Origin: Streptomyces antibioticus
GTDB taxonomy: Bacteria > Actinomycetota > Actinomycetes > Streptomycetales > Streptomycetaceae
Length of the DNA stretch: 64,000 nucleotides
Direction of reading: 5' to 3'
NCBI RefSeq assembly: GCF_001514065.1
Contig: NZ_KQ948422.1
Coordinates: 1-64,000 of the forward strand
The position numbers and the translations under genes are program-made. Shown here piece after piece: positions 30,496 to 39,105 of this stretch (the first letter of the stretch is position 1; each line of letters opens with the position of its first letter). Under the pieces are notes generated by a model. The model ran no database searches. It was not told where the DNA came from and saw only the letters and a list, made by a program, of their open reading frames with translations.

Positions 30496-32817
30496 GTGAG
30501 ACGGTTCCGCTACTACACAGAAGCTGCGCTGGCCGTAGCAGTAGCAACTTCTGGATTCGGCGTAATGGCCATCCTGTATGCGTGTATCAATTGGCCTGTC
30601 TCGCCGGGTCTCCCGTACTTCCGCAGTGCCACTTGGGGTGACGGTCTACTCATCCCGCTCGCTTCAGCGTTATTGCTCGGCGTGATCCGCAACATGGGTG
30701 GACCGCGATCCGACCGGAAGATTGCGGCAGCCGCTTCAGGGTGCGGGCTAGTCGCGGGAATTCTGCTTACCTGGCAGTGGCTTCGGGACCCTTCCCCTGC
30801 TCTCAACTGGACCCTGCCGGCCCCGGGAAGGATAAATTCGGCGGGTATTTATCATGGTGTCTTCCTGGCCCTCTGCTCGGCGCTTTTGGCTGGCCTGTTC
30901 GGACTCTTCGTTGTGCGTCTCCGCCGCGTCGGAAAGAATGGACCTGGTGTCGCGGACAGGATCGTTATGTCGCCTGCATTTATTGGTTTCCAGGCATGCC
31001 TCCTAGGGTTCGCCGGTTTGGTCTGGACCGATAGCATGCGTGTGATCGGCATAGCCAGCCTCAGCTCGTTGGGTGCGTGCGCCTTGGCGATCCTCATGGC
31101 GCTCACGTGTTTGCATATGGTCGGTGGAGTGAGCGTCGCGAGCCTTGTTCTCTCAACCACTCTGGCTCTCGTCATCTCGATGCCACCGACCATCGCATCG
31201 ACTTATCGCGGTCCCTTTACTGGGAGCGCCGGGCTACTCTTCTGCATTGCAGGCTGCTGTGCCCTTTCCTTTGCTGCGGCGGACTTCGGGCGCGGGACTC
31301 AAGATTCGCGCAACTGGAGTGGGATCACCTTTGTAGGCGCTCTCGTAATCTTCATTGGTGTGGCCGCCGTTCCCGCTGCGCATCGCGGTGCATCGCTGAC
31401 CGTCGATGGCCTGATGCTAGTCGGGGCCGCTGCGGGGCTTGGCCTGTTGAAAATGCTTACCACCGCGCTTCAGGCTCGCCGGACGGGAATTCCAGAGCCG
31501 TGGATTACATGGACCGACGTCGAGGTATCCGCACCGTCCTGGACGCTCATGATGTTTGCGGTAGCCTCTGCATGGCTTTCCGTGGAGGGGCGCCTTACGT
31601 CAAATCTAGGCGCGATAGCCATGCTTCTAATATCTGCGGCTGTAGTCAAGGTAATTTCACCAATCCTGCAACGGGGTTACCACCGATTCGTTGAGTCCGA
31701 GGAGAAAGCGACGCGCTGGGGCGCGACGTCTGAGGAGCAGAAAACTCTCGGGCGTCGAGTGGCTCTGTACATCGCAGCTACAGCCCTGGCCGGAATTGGG
31801 TGCCTCCTTCTGGTCACTGTTTCGGTGGCAGAGAAAAGGGGTTTCCAATGGGGGGTGAATCACTCGACGGTATGGCCGTTCCCGCTCGGAGTCGCGTTGG
31901 TCGTTCTCGGCATGACACTTGTGGCCGTTCGCTACAGCCGGCGGCCTGATCGAAGTCGCGGGGTGGTCCAGGCCGTGATTGTGGCGGCCGCCGCTACATG
32001 GTCAGTGTGGGTTGTGCTCCAGCTCCACATCTTTGGCCTCCGCTGGCTTGCCGTGCCGATCGCGGTGCTTGTGGGCTTGTGGACCGCTGAGAGCATCAGA
32101 AGTAACGGCCGACTTCTACAGAGGCAGGATGTGACGTGGGACCAGTCTCTGATGGCACTATCTGTCGGGTTCGTGGCGGCCTGCTCCGTGCTGTGGGCCG
32201 TCACCACGGGTATGTACTGGCACGACCGGCCAGCGAATGTGTACTGGTCCGCCCTCGGGCTCGCAGTTCCGCTGCTGGTCACCTTCGGGATGACGATTGC
32301 CGTCACGAGGACCTTCCCGCAACCTTCGACGACAGGCGGCGGCACGAATTATGGGGCCGTTGCTGGAGTGCTGCAAGACCAGGGCATGATCAGTCTTCTC
32401 GTATTTGTGGTGGTTTGGATACCCGCCTTGCTCTTGGCTCACGTCCCGGAGAAAGTATCCGAGCGATGGCTGCAAATCCCTCAGATTGCATTCAGCTTCA
32501 TGCTTCTCTTCACGGCAATATTCTGCTGGATCCTCCGTTACAACTCGCGTCACGCGGCCTTTCGGCGGCATCATCTAGTGAATCCGGACGATCCGTGGCC
32601 GGACCGTGAGAAGTATAGGATGATTTACTGGAAAAAAGTACCCAATGCCCTCCGAGGTGCCGTGCGGCGTGGTGGCCCGAAGTCCGATGAAGAGTGGGTA
32701 GATGCACTTGAGAATCACACCACTTTACAGAATCTCATCGCGATAACCATCGTCTTCGTCTGCGTGATCGGATGGATCCCACTAGCCATGGAATTCAAAG
32801 TGCCCGAGCCAAAATAG
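30496..32817 (+). CDS. Large polytopic membrane protein of unknown function
   Basis: 773 residues from GTG 30496 (GGGAG six bases upstream). At least a dozen hydrophobic segments run from residue 15 (AALAVAVATSGFGVMAILYA) to the C-terminus (IAITIVFVCVIGWIPLAM). A soluble basic loop (about residues 690-730) includes NPDDPWPDREKYRMIYWKK. No transporter or enzyme signature was recognised. Codon third positions are visibly less G/C-rich than in neighbours and rare codons such as CTA, ATA and AAA occur. The reading frame is intact. This suggests recent acquisition from a lower-GC source. Confidence 0.7.
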   Translation: MRRFRYYTEAALAVAVATSGFGVMAILYACINWPVSPGLPYFRSATWGDGLLIPLASALLLGVIRNMGGPRSDRKIAAAASGCGLVAGILLTWQWLRDPSPALNWTLPAPGRINSAGIYHGVFLALCSALLAGLFGLFVVRLRRVGKNGPGVADRIVMSPAFIGFQACLLGFAGLVWTDSMRVIGIASLSSLGACALAILMALTCLHMVGGVSVASLVLSTTLALVISMPPTIASTYRGPFTGSAGLLFCIAGCCALSFAAADFGRGTQDSRNWSGITFVGALVIFIGVAAVPAAHRGASLTVDGLMLVGAAAGLGLLKMLTTALQARRTGIPEPWITWTDVEVSAPSWTLMMFAVASAWLSVEGRLTSNLGAIAMLLISAAVVKVISPILQRGYHRFVESEEKATRWGATSEEQKTLGRRVALYIAATALAGIGCLLLVTVSVAEKRGFQWGVNHSTVWPFPLGVALVVLGMTLVAVRYSRRPDRSRGVVQAVIVAAAATWSVWVVLQLHIFGLRWLAVPIAVLVGLWTAESIRSNGRLLQRQDVTWDQSLMALSVGFVAACSVLWAVTTGMYWHDRPANVYWSALGLAVPLLVTFGMTIAVTRTFPQPSTTGGGTNYGAVAGVLQDQGMISLLVFVVVWIPALLLAHVPEKVSERWLQIPQIAFSFMLLFTAIFCWILRYNSRHAAFRRHHLVNPDDPWPDREKYRMIYWKKVPNALRGAVRRGGPKSDEEWVDALENHTTLQNLIAITIVFVCVIGWIPLAMEFKVPEPK

Positions 32818-33269
32818 TATGTCCCGAAACCGGCGCTACAAACTGAGTATCCTCGATCAAGTCCGTAGCAGTGAGGCGAATTTTCTCACGCCGGACCTAT
32901 TCCTCGACCGTCAATTCACCGCTATCGGCACGCCTCATCCTTGCGGCATAGCCTGGCCGACACGAACCTTCACCCCCGGAGGTAACCCGCACAGTTAGAG
33001 ATCTCTAGGAGGAATACGTACCCGGTACCAGTAATCCGCACCGACATGGGACCCGGCGAGGTGCCGCTGTTCGGGACGGCGTGACGTCGGCCGCCGGTCG
33101 CTCGTTGGACCAGCTGGTCAACGAAGTGCACCGCAGGACCCCGGCCAGCTTGTCATGACACGGCCGGGGTCTCGTGCCACCCGGACGCGACGCGCGAGAC
33201 ACAGCTGCCACGACGTCGTTCCGTTCTCAGTGGGCCACCGCTGACCCGCACGGCGGGCCATCCTCCCCG
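32818..33269. other. Intergenic, no gene recognised
   Basis: About 450 bases. AGAGATCTCTAGGAGG near 32997-33012 combines a short palindrome with a Shine-Dalgarno-like AGGAGG, but no credible start codon follows it in an open frame. Nothing else is supported. Confidence 0.3.
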
Positions 33270-33821
33270 TCACTGAGCGATGCCGGCGGCCAGCCACGCC
33301 GCGACGAGGCCGCCGCACGCCGCACGGAAGTCTTCGTCGCGCTCGCCCTCGAGGAGCAGGGTGGTGATCACGGTACGGACGGCGGGAATGTCCAGTGTGA
33401 GGACGGCCAGGAAGCGCTCCAGGCCGGTGATCACATCGTCCACACTCCGCGGCGGGAGGAAGCAGCGGGCCGCGTAGTCGGAGACGAGGTCGAGGACCTC
33501 AGCGGCGTCCTGCTCGCCGCCCCGTGCCCGGCGCAGGACACCCAGGACCTCCCACAAGGCATCCAGCTCGAAGGCCGGCAGGGCCATCAGATACAGGCCG
33601 TCCCACCCAGCCGACTCCGCATCAGAGCAGACCTGCCCCAGCGTGTCTGCCGCGACCCGGTACGGCAGATGCGGCAGAACGTACCGCTCAGGCTCTCCGT
33701 AGTCATGAGCAACCGCCGCCGCGCTCGCCAGACAGGCAACGATGTCCCGCACCTGCCTGGCGTCATGGATCCAGGCCGGGTATCCCGGCACCACACAAGG
33801 ATGATCCGCTCGATTCGTCAC
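33270..33821 (-). CDS. Hypothetical helical protein
   Basis: About 183 residues from GTG 33821, VTNRADHPCVVPGYPAWI onward, then RYVLPHLPYRVAADTLGQV and DDVITGLERFLAVLTLD. It is rich in Ala and Leu helices with no signal peptide or recognised family. Good Streptomyces codon bias supports it as a real gene. The open frame extends upstream to 33908, but the segment before the GTG has lower coding character. Confidence 0.55.
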   Translation of the reverse strand: MTNRADHPCVVPGYPAWIHDARQVRDIVACLASAAAVAHDYGEPERYVLPHLPYRVAADTLGQVCSDAESAGWDGLYLMALPAFELDALWEVLGVLRRARGGEQDAAEVLDLVSDYAARCFLPPRSVDDVITGLERFLAVLTLDIPAVRTVITTLLLEGERDEDFRAACGGLVAAWLAAGIAQ

Positions 33822-33926
33822 CCCCACACCCTGCCCACGCACTCGCGCCGGCACCCCGGAAACGGCACAACTGGAAACACCACGACCCGATATCGGTGTG
33901 CCCGGCACCCCGTGAGCAGCGCCGGG

Positions 33927-34154
33927 CTAGGAGGGCGGGACGGGAAGGAGTTCGACTGCCGCACGCACAGTCGCCTGGAGGGAGTCGTGGACGGTGACGT
34001 CCGGGCGGGCGTGCCGCAGCTGCTCCACGACGTCCAGGCGGCGCGGGTAGTCCAGGTCGGCGCCGACCGCGAGGCGGGTGCCACGGGCGCTGGGTGCCCC
34101 GAGCTCGAACCGGACGACGGGCTGGACGGCGTTGGCGGGACTCTCCTGCCTCAC
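33927..34154 (-). CDS. Small hypothetical protein
   Basis: 75 residues from GTG 34154: VRQESPANAVQPVVRFELGA, then TRLAVGADLDYPRRLDVVEQLRHA and a tail rich in Ala/Val ending LLPVPPS. The regular charge and hydrophobic pattern and GC3 bias look coding. The start is uncertain (the frame opens at 34271) and no family is known to me. Confidence 0.4.
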   Translation of the reverse strand: MRQESPANAVQPVVRFELGAPSARGTRLAVGADLDYPRRLDVVEQLRHARPDVTVHDSLQATVRAAVELLPVPPS

Positions 34155-34493
34155 CCCTTGGTGGGGCTCGGCACCGGAGGGACAGGACTGGGGCACCGGC
34201 GACCGCCGTTGGCTCCCATCTCGGTGAGGGCCGTTGCAGTGTGCGAGCCACCGCCAGACGCGAGGGGTCAACTTCCGCGCCAGCAGCGCCGTTCGATGTC
34301 ACCGGGCCACGCTGGCAGCGTTTGGCTGCGCGTCCGGCGCGGTGAAAGGCCGCTCACCCCGCCATGGAGATGAGCTGAGCGGGTTGCCATCTCACAGAGC
34401 CGGACGAGTGACGCGTGCGGTGTTCTCCAGAGGGGCAAGGGCGGGGTCCGCTACGAAGATCACAGCCTGTCCGTGATCTTCGAAAGGCCCCCT

Positions 34494-35165
34494 GTGCTCC
34501 TGTCTCGCGTCCTGCACCCTGCGGCCGTTGCTCTGTCCGCGCTCGCCGTCCTGCTCTCCCCCACCGCCGCACATGCTGCCGAGCCCGGCGACACGGTCGC
34601 CCTGCCCGTACATGACGCACTCGCCGCGCTCACGGTCCGCGACGAGGACCGCACCGGCTACAGCCGGGATAAGTTCCGGCACTGGATCGACGCCGACCGC
34701 GACGGCTGCTCCACGCGCAATGAGGTCCTGATCGAGGAGGCCGTCACCGCCCCGACGGTCGGGGCGAACTGTGCGCTCACCGGAGGCAGTTGGTATTCGC
34801 CCTACGACGATGTCTACTTCACCGTCGCACGCTCCCTGGACATCGACCACCTGGTCCCGCTGGCCGAGGCCTGGGACTCCGGCGCCTCCGCCTGGACATC
34901 CAAGGAGCGCCAGGACTACGCCAACGACCTCGACGACGCCCGCGCGTTGATCGCGGTTTCCGCGGCGTCCAATCGCAGTAAGAGTGATCAGGACCCGGCT
35001 ACCTGGCAGCCGCCGGCGACCGGGTACCGCTGCACGTACGCCACCGACTGGATCGCCATCAAGACCCGGTGGCAGCTGGCCATCGACACCGCCGAGCAGG
35101 CCGCGCTGACCGGCATCCTCGACGACTGCCCGAACAGCCCCGTCGAGGTCACCCTCGCCCGCTGA
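34494..35165 (+). CDS. Secreted HNH-family nuclease
   Basis: About 223 residues. A signal peptide (LLSRVLHPAAVALSALAVLL) ends at AHA, before AEPGD. The mature part has GYSRDKFRHWIDADRDGCSTRNEVL, and the core motif DIDHLVPLAEAWDSGAS with the His of the beta-beta-alpha-metal fold, then RALIAVSAASNRSKSDQDP. This is the GmrSD-C/DUF1524-type 'HNH endonuclease family protein' common as an extracellular nuclease in Streptomyces. GTG 34494 has AAAGG upstream. A decayed paralog lies at 45460-46134. Confidence 0.85.
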   Translation: MLLSRVLHPAAVALSALAVLLSPTAAHAAEPGDTVALPVHDALAALTVRDEDRTGYSRDKFRHWIDADRDGCSTRNEVLIEEAVTAPTVGANCALTGGSWYSPYDDVYFTVARSLDIDHLVPLAEAWDSGASAWTSKERQDYANDLDDARALIAVSAASNRSKSDQDPATWQPPATGYRCTYATDWIAIKTRWQLAIDTAEQAALTGILDDCPNSPVEVTLAR

Positions 35166-35230
35166 GAGGGAGCGCCTGCCGTGCCGGGCCGACGCGGGGC
35201 GGGATCGGGCCGGCCGAAGGCGCGGGGCGG

Positions 35231-36136
35231 TTATACCTCGTCCGTGTCTTCGGAGAGTTTGGCCAGTTCCCGGCTCGCCCGGTCCGCGTTCCGGCGGGCC
35301 TTGTCGACGGCCCGGGCGGCATCTTTCACCGCGGTGTCGGCGAGACCCGCCGCCTCAGTCGCCTCGCGCAACTCGTCACGGACTGCCTGCAGTTGCTCCT
35401 CCAGCTCGGACACCCGATCCCGGGCTCGTCCAGCGCGGGCGTCGGCGGCCTGCTTCGCGTCCTGCGCCTCCGTGAGGGCGTCCTGGCTCCGGCGGGCCTG
35501 CGCCGCGGCCTCTTCGCTGCGCGCCCGGGCCCGCTTCACGCGTTCGCGTCGCGCCTCCCCCCGCCGATCGGACTTGGCCGTGCGGGACTGAGTCCCGCGT
35601 GTCGGCGCGGGTGTCGTAGCGACTGGCGGCTGGGGGCGTTCGGGCAGGGCCTCGGGGGTGACGGCGGTGAAGTCAACGGTTGCCGCCGGTGCCTTGGTCA
35701 GCCGGGCCGCCGCCCATTCCTCGGCCACCTGCGGGTCGGCCAGGACACCGTGCAGGATCTGCTCGACCTCATGCCGCACCGCTTCCGTCAACGGCAGCCC
35801 GGCCTGCTGTGCGAGCGCGGCCGTCTCCCGCGCCAGCAGGGTAATCATCTGGTGCTGTTGGCGGCTCGCCTGGCGCAGCTGCCCGGCATCCAGCGTCCGA
35901 TGCGCCTGGCGCAGCGTCTCCCCCAGTTCCAGCAGCCGCGTTGCCTCCTCTGGTCGCTGGCGTGCGAAGAGGTTCGATGCCCAGGCCGCGAGGGTGGGGC
36001 GCCGCAGCGCGGCGATCCGCCTGGCCGCCGCCGTGTCCTTCTCGCGGCGGGCCTGCGCCACCAGCGCATCCCGTGCCGCGACGAACTCCTCGGGCCGCAG
36101 CCCATACAACGCGTCGATGGCCTCCTCAACATCCAT
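35231..36136 (-). CDS. Coiled-coil protein
   Basis: 301 residues from ATG 36136 (GAGGGTGAGGGG upstream), MDVEEAIDALYGLRPEEFVA at the start. The N-terminal half contains a conserved-looking LYGLRPEEF...RRPTLAAWASNLFA element. The C-terminal third is a long Arg/Glu/Ala heptad region (RAGRARDRVSELEEQLQAV) predicted to be coiled coil. I recall related Streptomyces hypothetical proteins but know of no function. Confidence 0.65.
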   Translation of the reverse strand: MDVEEAIDALYGLRPEEFVAARDALVAQARREKDTAAARRIAALRRPTLAAWASNLFARQRPEEATRLLELGETLRQAHRTLDAGQLRQASRQQHQMITLLARETAALAQQAGLPLTEAVRHEVEQILHGVLADPQVAEEWAAARLTKAPAATVDFTAVTPEALPERPQPPVATTPAPTRGTQSRTAKSDRRGEARRERVKRARARSEEAAAQARRSQDALTEAQDAKQAADARAGRARDRVSELEEQLQAVRDELREATEAAGLADTAVKDAARAVDKARRNADRASRELAKLSEDTDEV

Positions 36137-36347
36137 ACCCCTCACCCTCCGCCCGGCGGGGCACCCGGGTGCCGGGCTGCGCCGTGTGACACGACGCTGC
36201 CCGGCAGGCATTCACCAGCACGGCCGAAGCCACCCGCACGATGGCGGGTCCCGGCGGGGGCCGCTGGGACCTGCCGTTGTGCCTGGGGCTGAGACTTCCG
36301 GGCTCGTTCTGCCGGGCGTGACCAGCCGGGGGGCAAGTGGGCGCGGT

Positions 36348-37223
36348 TCAGCGGGTCGCAGTCTCTCCCACGGGGGGCTGTACCGGCTTGGGTGGGGTGG
36401 GGCGGCCGGGGGTGTGGGCGAAGTCGGTGAAGGCGCGGTAGGGGGTTTCGGATCGGGCGGGAAGGGTGCTGGGGATGTCGGGCCGGGTGGCGGCCGCGGC
36501 GAGCAGTGCTGCGATGCGTTTGGCGAAGTCGCGGCCGGGCAGCGGGAGTTCTATTTCCGGTTCGCGCAGGTAGCCGGTGGCGACCGCGGTGGGCAGGTAG
36601 GCCATCAGGGCGTTGACGGCGGCGGGGCGGGGCCGGGTGGTGTAGGTGGCCAGGTGCCGGAGGATTCTGAGGATGGTGGAGGTGGAGGTGGAGGTGATGC
36701 GGTGTTCGGCCGGGTGCCACACCCGTGATGTCTCGGGTTCCGGGTCGGGTTCGGCCCGGGGGGCAGGCCGGTCGGGGGTGGGGCCGGAGTCGGGGGTGGG
36801 GCGGACGTGGTCGGTCTGGCGGTGCCACCAGTCGGCGGTGTCTTCTTCGCCCAGGGCGAGGTGGTGGAGGTAGAGGCAGTAGGCGGCGGCGGGCTGGCCA
36901 GCGCCGGCGGCGTACTGCCACCAGAAGCGGGCGCCGTCGTCGGTGTCGGTCAGCTGCAGGACGCAGGCCAAAACGAGGGCGCTGCGCGGGTCGGGGACCT
37001 GGTCGGTGATGAATTCGGCGACGGCGGTGGCGGGGGTGTGGATGACGAGGGTTTCGCACAGGGCGCGCAGGTCCTGGGCGGCGCCGGCCGCCTCGTGCTC
37101 GCCCGTCTCGGCCGGCCGCTGGGGGCGGGTTGGGGGTGTGTCGTCGGTGGGGATGATGTCAGCGGGTACGGTGCGGGCGCGCACCAGCAGGGCCCGGGAC
37201 AGGATGTCGTCGATGCGGGTCAT
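36348..37223 (-). CDS. Third gene of regulatory cassette A (TPR-like/Sel1-like hypothetical)
   Basis: 291 residues. MTRIDDILSRALLVRARTVP opens the protein, followed by LQLTDTDDGARFWWQYAAGA and AAYCLYLHHLALGEEDTADW, which resemble helical-repeat units. It is paralogous to the protein at 46925-47677, sharing WWQYAAGA, YCLYL and the PLPGRDFAK/PLPRGNFAE segment. ATG 37223 overlaps the stop of the HTH gene (ATGA). The function is unknown; translational coupling suggests it works with the regulator. Confidence 0.7.
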   Translation of the reverse strand: MTRIDDILSRALLVRARTVPADIIPTDDTPPTRPQRPAETGEHEAAGAAQDLRALCETLVIHTPATAVAEFITDQVPDPRSALVLACVLQLTDTDDGARFWWQYAAGAGQPAAAYCLYLHHLALGEEDTADWWHRQTDHVRPTPDSGPTPDRPAPRAEPDPEPETSRVWHPAEHRITSTSTSTILRILRHLATYTTRPRPAAVNALMAYLPTAVATGYLREPEIELPLPGRDFAKRIAALLAAAATRPDIPSTLPARSETPYRAFTDFAHTPGRPTPPKPVQPPVGETATR

Positions 37224-38128
37224 GAGGTAATCCCTTCTGTCTCGGGCTGGGGGCACAGGCGGCTTTCCAGGAAGTGGACGGCGTGGCGTTCGTCGGAGCG
37301 CACGGTGGCCAGCGGAAGGCCGAGGAGGGTGGCGACGTCCTCGTCGCCGAGGCCGCACAGGCGGCGCAGGACCATGACGTCGAGTTGCTGGTCGGGCAGC
37401 CGGCTCATCGCGGTGAACAGCTCCAGGGTTTCGGCGATCTGTTCCATGCGGTCGGTGTCCGTGGTCAGTGAGCGCAGGGCGACGGTGTCGAAGGCGGCGC
37501 GGCCCAGTTCGGGCCGGCCGTCCAGATGAGGAGTGCGGGACATGACGGTGGCGCGCAGCACCTGCCAGGCGAAGCGGCGGGTGTCGGGGCTGGCGAGGGC
37601 GTCGTTCCAGCACAGCCACAGGATGTCGAAGGTGTCGGAGACGACCGTGTCGCACTGGTCCGCGTCCAGGAGGAAGACCTGGGCGTAGTGGATGTAGTCG
37701 TACTCGACGAGTTCACGGAAAGCCCGGTGGTCCAGGGGCGGGGCGGCGGGGGTGGTGGTCAGGGCGGCCCGCTCGGTGGAGCGTTCCACCCAGTCGCGGC
37801 TCTTGTGGGCCTCGAAGGCGGCCTGCCGCCACAGCCGGTACAGCGGGGCATACGGCATCTTCAGTTCCACCGACAGACTGAAGATGATCTCCCAGCGGGG
37901 GTAGAGGCCGCAGCCGCGCAGCAGTTCGGACAGTTTCGACTTCGCCAGGCACACCCGGCCGCTGAGCTCGCTCAGGGTCAGGTTGCGCTTCAGGTACTTG
38001 TCGCGCATCGGTTCCAGCCAGGCGCGGTGGGCGCTGCCCACGTTGTCCGCGATCGGGCCGAGTTTGCGGCCCGGACGGGCCGGGGCTGGTCGCAGCGGCG
38101 GTGCGGGAGGCTCAAGCGGACTCGTCAC
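37220..38128 (-). CDS. Second gene of cassette A: HTH plus sigma-70 region 4-like protein
   Basis: 302 residues from GTG 38128. An XRE-like HTH lies at NLTLSELSGRVCLAKSKLSE, preceded by GRKLGPIADNVGSAHRAWLEP. The C-terminus QLDVMVLRRLCGLGDEDVAT looks like a sigma-factor region 4 helix-turn-helix. So it is a two-HTH regulator. It overlaps the small membrane gene upstream by 17 bp. A paralog with the same architecture is at 47674-48579. It probably controls its own cassette through the motif at 38474-38506 (inference). Confidence 0.72.
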   Translation of the reverse strand: MTSPLEPPAPPLRPAPARPGRKLGPIADNVGSAHRAWLEPMRDKYLKRNLTLSELSGRVCLAKSKLSELLRGCGLYPRWEIIFSLSVELKMPYAPLYRLWRQAAFEAHKSRDWVERSTERAALTTTPAAPPLDHRAFRELVEYDYIHYAQVFLLDADQCDTVVSDTFDILWLCWNDALASPDTRRFAWQVLRATVMSRTPHLDGRPELGRAAFDTVALRSLTTDTDRMEQIAETLELFTAMSRLPDQQLDVMVLRRLCGLGDEDVATLLGLPLATVRSDERHAVHFLESRLCPQPETEGITS

Positions 38129-38345
38129 GCGCGCGGCCCTCCTCCCGGTCGGGGACCGCGCTGACCCGGTGGCCCGAGGCCGGGGCGGTCTGCGGGCGGA
38201 TCGCACGCGAGATCTGCTGCACCGTCAGCGCCAGGACCGGGGCGGCGGTCACGATCGCCGCCGCCTGCCCGACCAGGGCCATCACGACCCCCCAGGCGAA
38301 CACCGCCACGGCCACCACGGTGACCGCTCCCCACTTGCGTTCCAT
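38112..38345 (-). CDS. First gene of cassette A: small membrane protein
   Basis: 77 residues from ATG 38345 (AAGGAG upstream). Two hydrophobic segments run through WGAVTVVAVAVFAWGVVMAL and AAAIVTAAPVLALTVQQI, then a polar tail. It pairs with the paralog at 48576-48815. It would place a partner or signal sensor in the membrane next to the HTH protein encoded immediately downstream. Confidence 0.68.
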   Translation of the reverse strand: MERKWGAVTVVAVAVFAWGVVMALVGQAAAIVTAAPVLALTVQQISRAIRPQTAPASGHRVSAVPDREEGRARDESA

Positions 38346-38473
38346 CCAGACTCCTTCGACGTCGGCCAGCTCGTTGCGCGGCCCCATCCGGAAAGGCCGC
38401 AAAGGATCCCTTCGCCGACGGGTGCCAGCCGTGGGTGAAGAGAGCAACTAGCTTGGGGCGCGAGAGAGTTGTT

Positions 38474-38506
38474 ACGCCACGTGATCACCAATTCACGGAA
38501 CAATGC
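38474..38506 (-). promoter_or_regulatory. Conserved upstream element of cassette A
   Basis: Thirty-three bases starting ACGCCACGTGATCA and ending CGGAACAATGC match the element at 48930-48962 in 28 of 33 positions, whereas surrounding DNA is not alike. It includes the palindromic CACGTG and TGATCA boxes. It sits about 130 bp upstream of the first cassette gene in both copies, as expected for a promoter or operator. Confidence 0.65.
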
Positions 38507-38714
38507 CCGACGGACGACAGTCACCGGACGGGCAGCGAGTGACCACACCCGTCCAGGAACGGCACAGCTCACGCGCGTGTGGGTGGAAGTTCCGGCTTTT
38601 CCTTGCAATCACGCGGCGCAGCCCCGTCAATGGATTCCAGACACCTTGGTGTCGGCCTTCCACATCCGGAAGGGCTCGCTCCCGTGCCGAGAACCCTGGG
38701 GAGCGAGCATCGCC

Positions 38715-38751
38715 GCTCTCGCCCGGCCGCTCCAACAGGCCGGGCGAGAGC
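38715..38751. terminator. 14-bp perfect hairpin upstream of cassette A
   Basis: GCTCTCGCCCGGCC pairs with GGCCGGGCGAGAGC around a 9-nt loop, followed by GCAAAATCC. It isolates cassette A from DNA to the right. Cassette B has a hairpin in the equivalent position. Confidence 0.75.
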
Positions 38752-39105
38752 GCAAAATCCCCGCGGACGCCACGACCGTAGCCCACTTCCACTGACACCC
38801 GGCGGGCATGTTCATACTGGCTCCACCTGGTGTCGCCCCGCGCAACGCACAGCTTCCCCTTCGTGCGCGACGCGCCCCAGCTCCCACCTGCAGCGTCTGG
38901 CTGGATTGCGGCACGGCCACGGTGCTTTGACATCCGACTGCGCACCCCGCCCTCGTTCCGAGAACGCGGGTGCAGGCAACACCGTCCGCCGCACCGACTC
39001 GACACCGAGCTCGCGCATGGCGGGGCACCACAAGAAGCCCGCCTCCTCAGTCACAACTAGGCGAAGCCCGCCCTGTGAGGTCTGGACAGCCGCGATGATC
39101 GGAGA

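Noticed and set aside
35069-36292. A 407-codon plus-strand frame opposite the coiled-coil gene
   Set aside because: It is antisense to a gene with a good ribosome site and heptad pattern, and its own composition is typical of a shadow frame.
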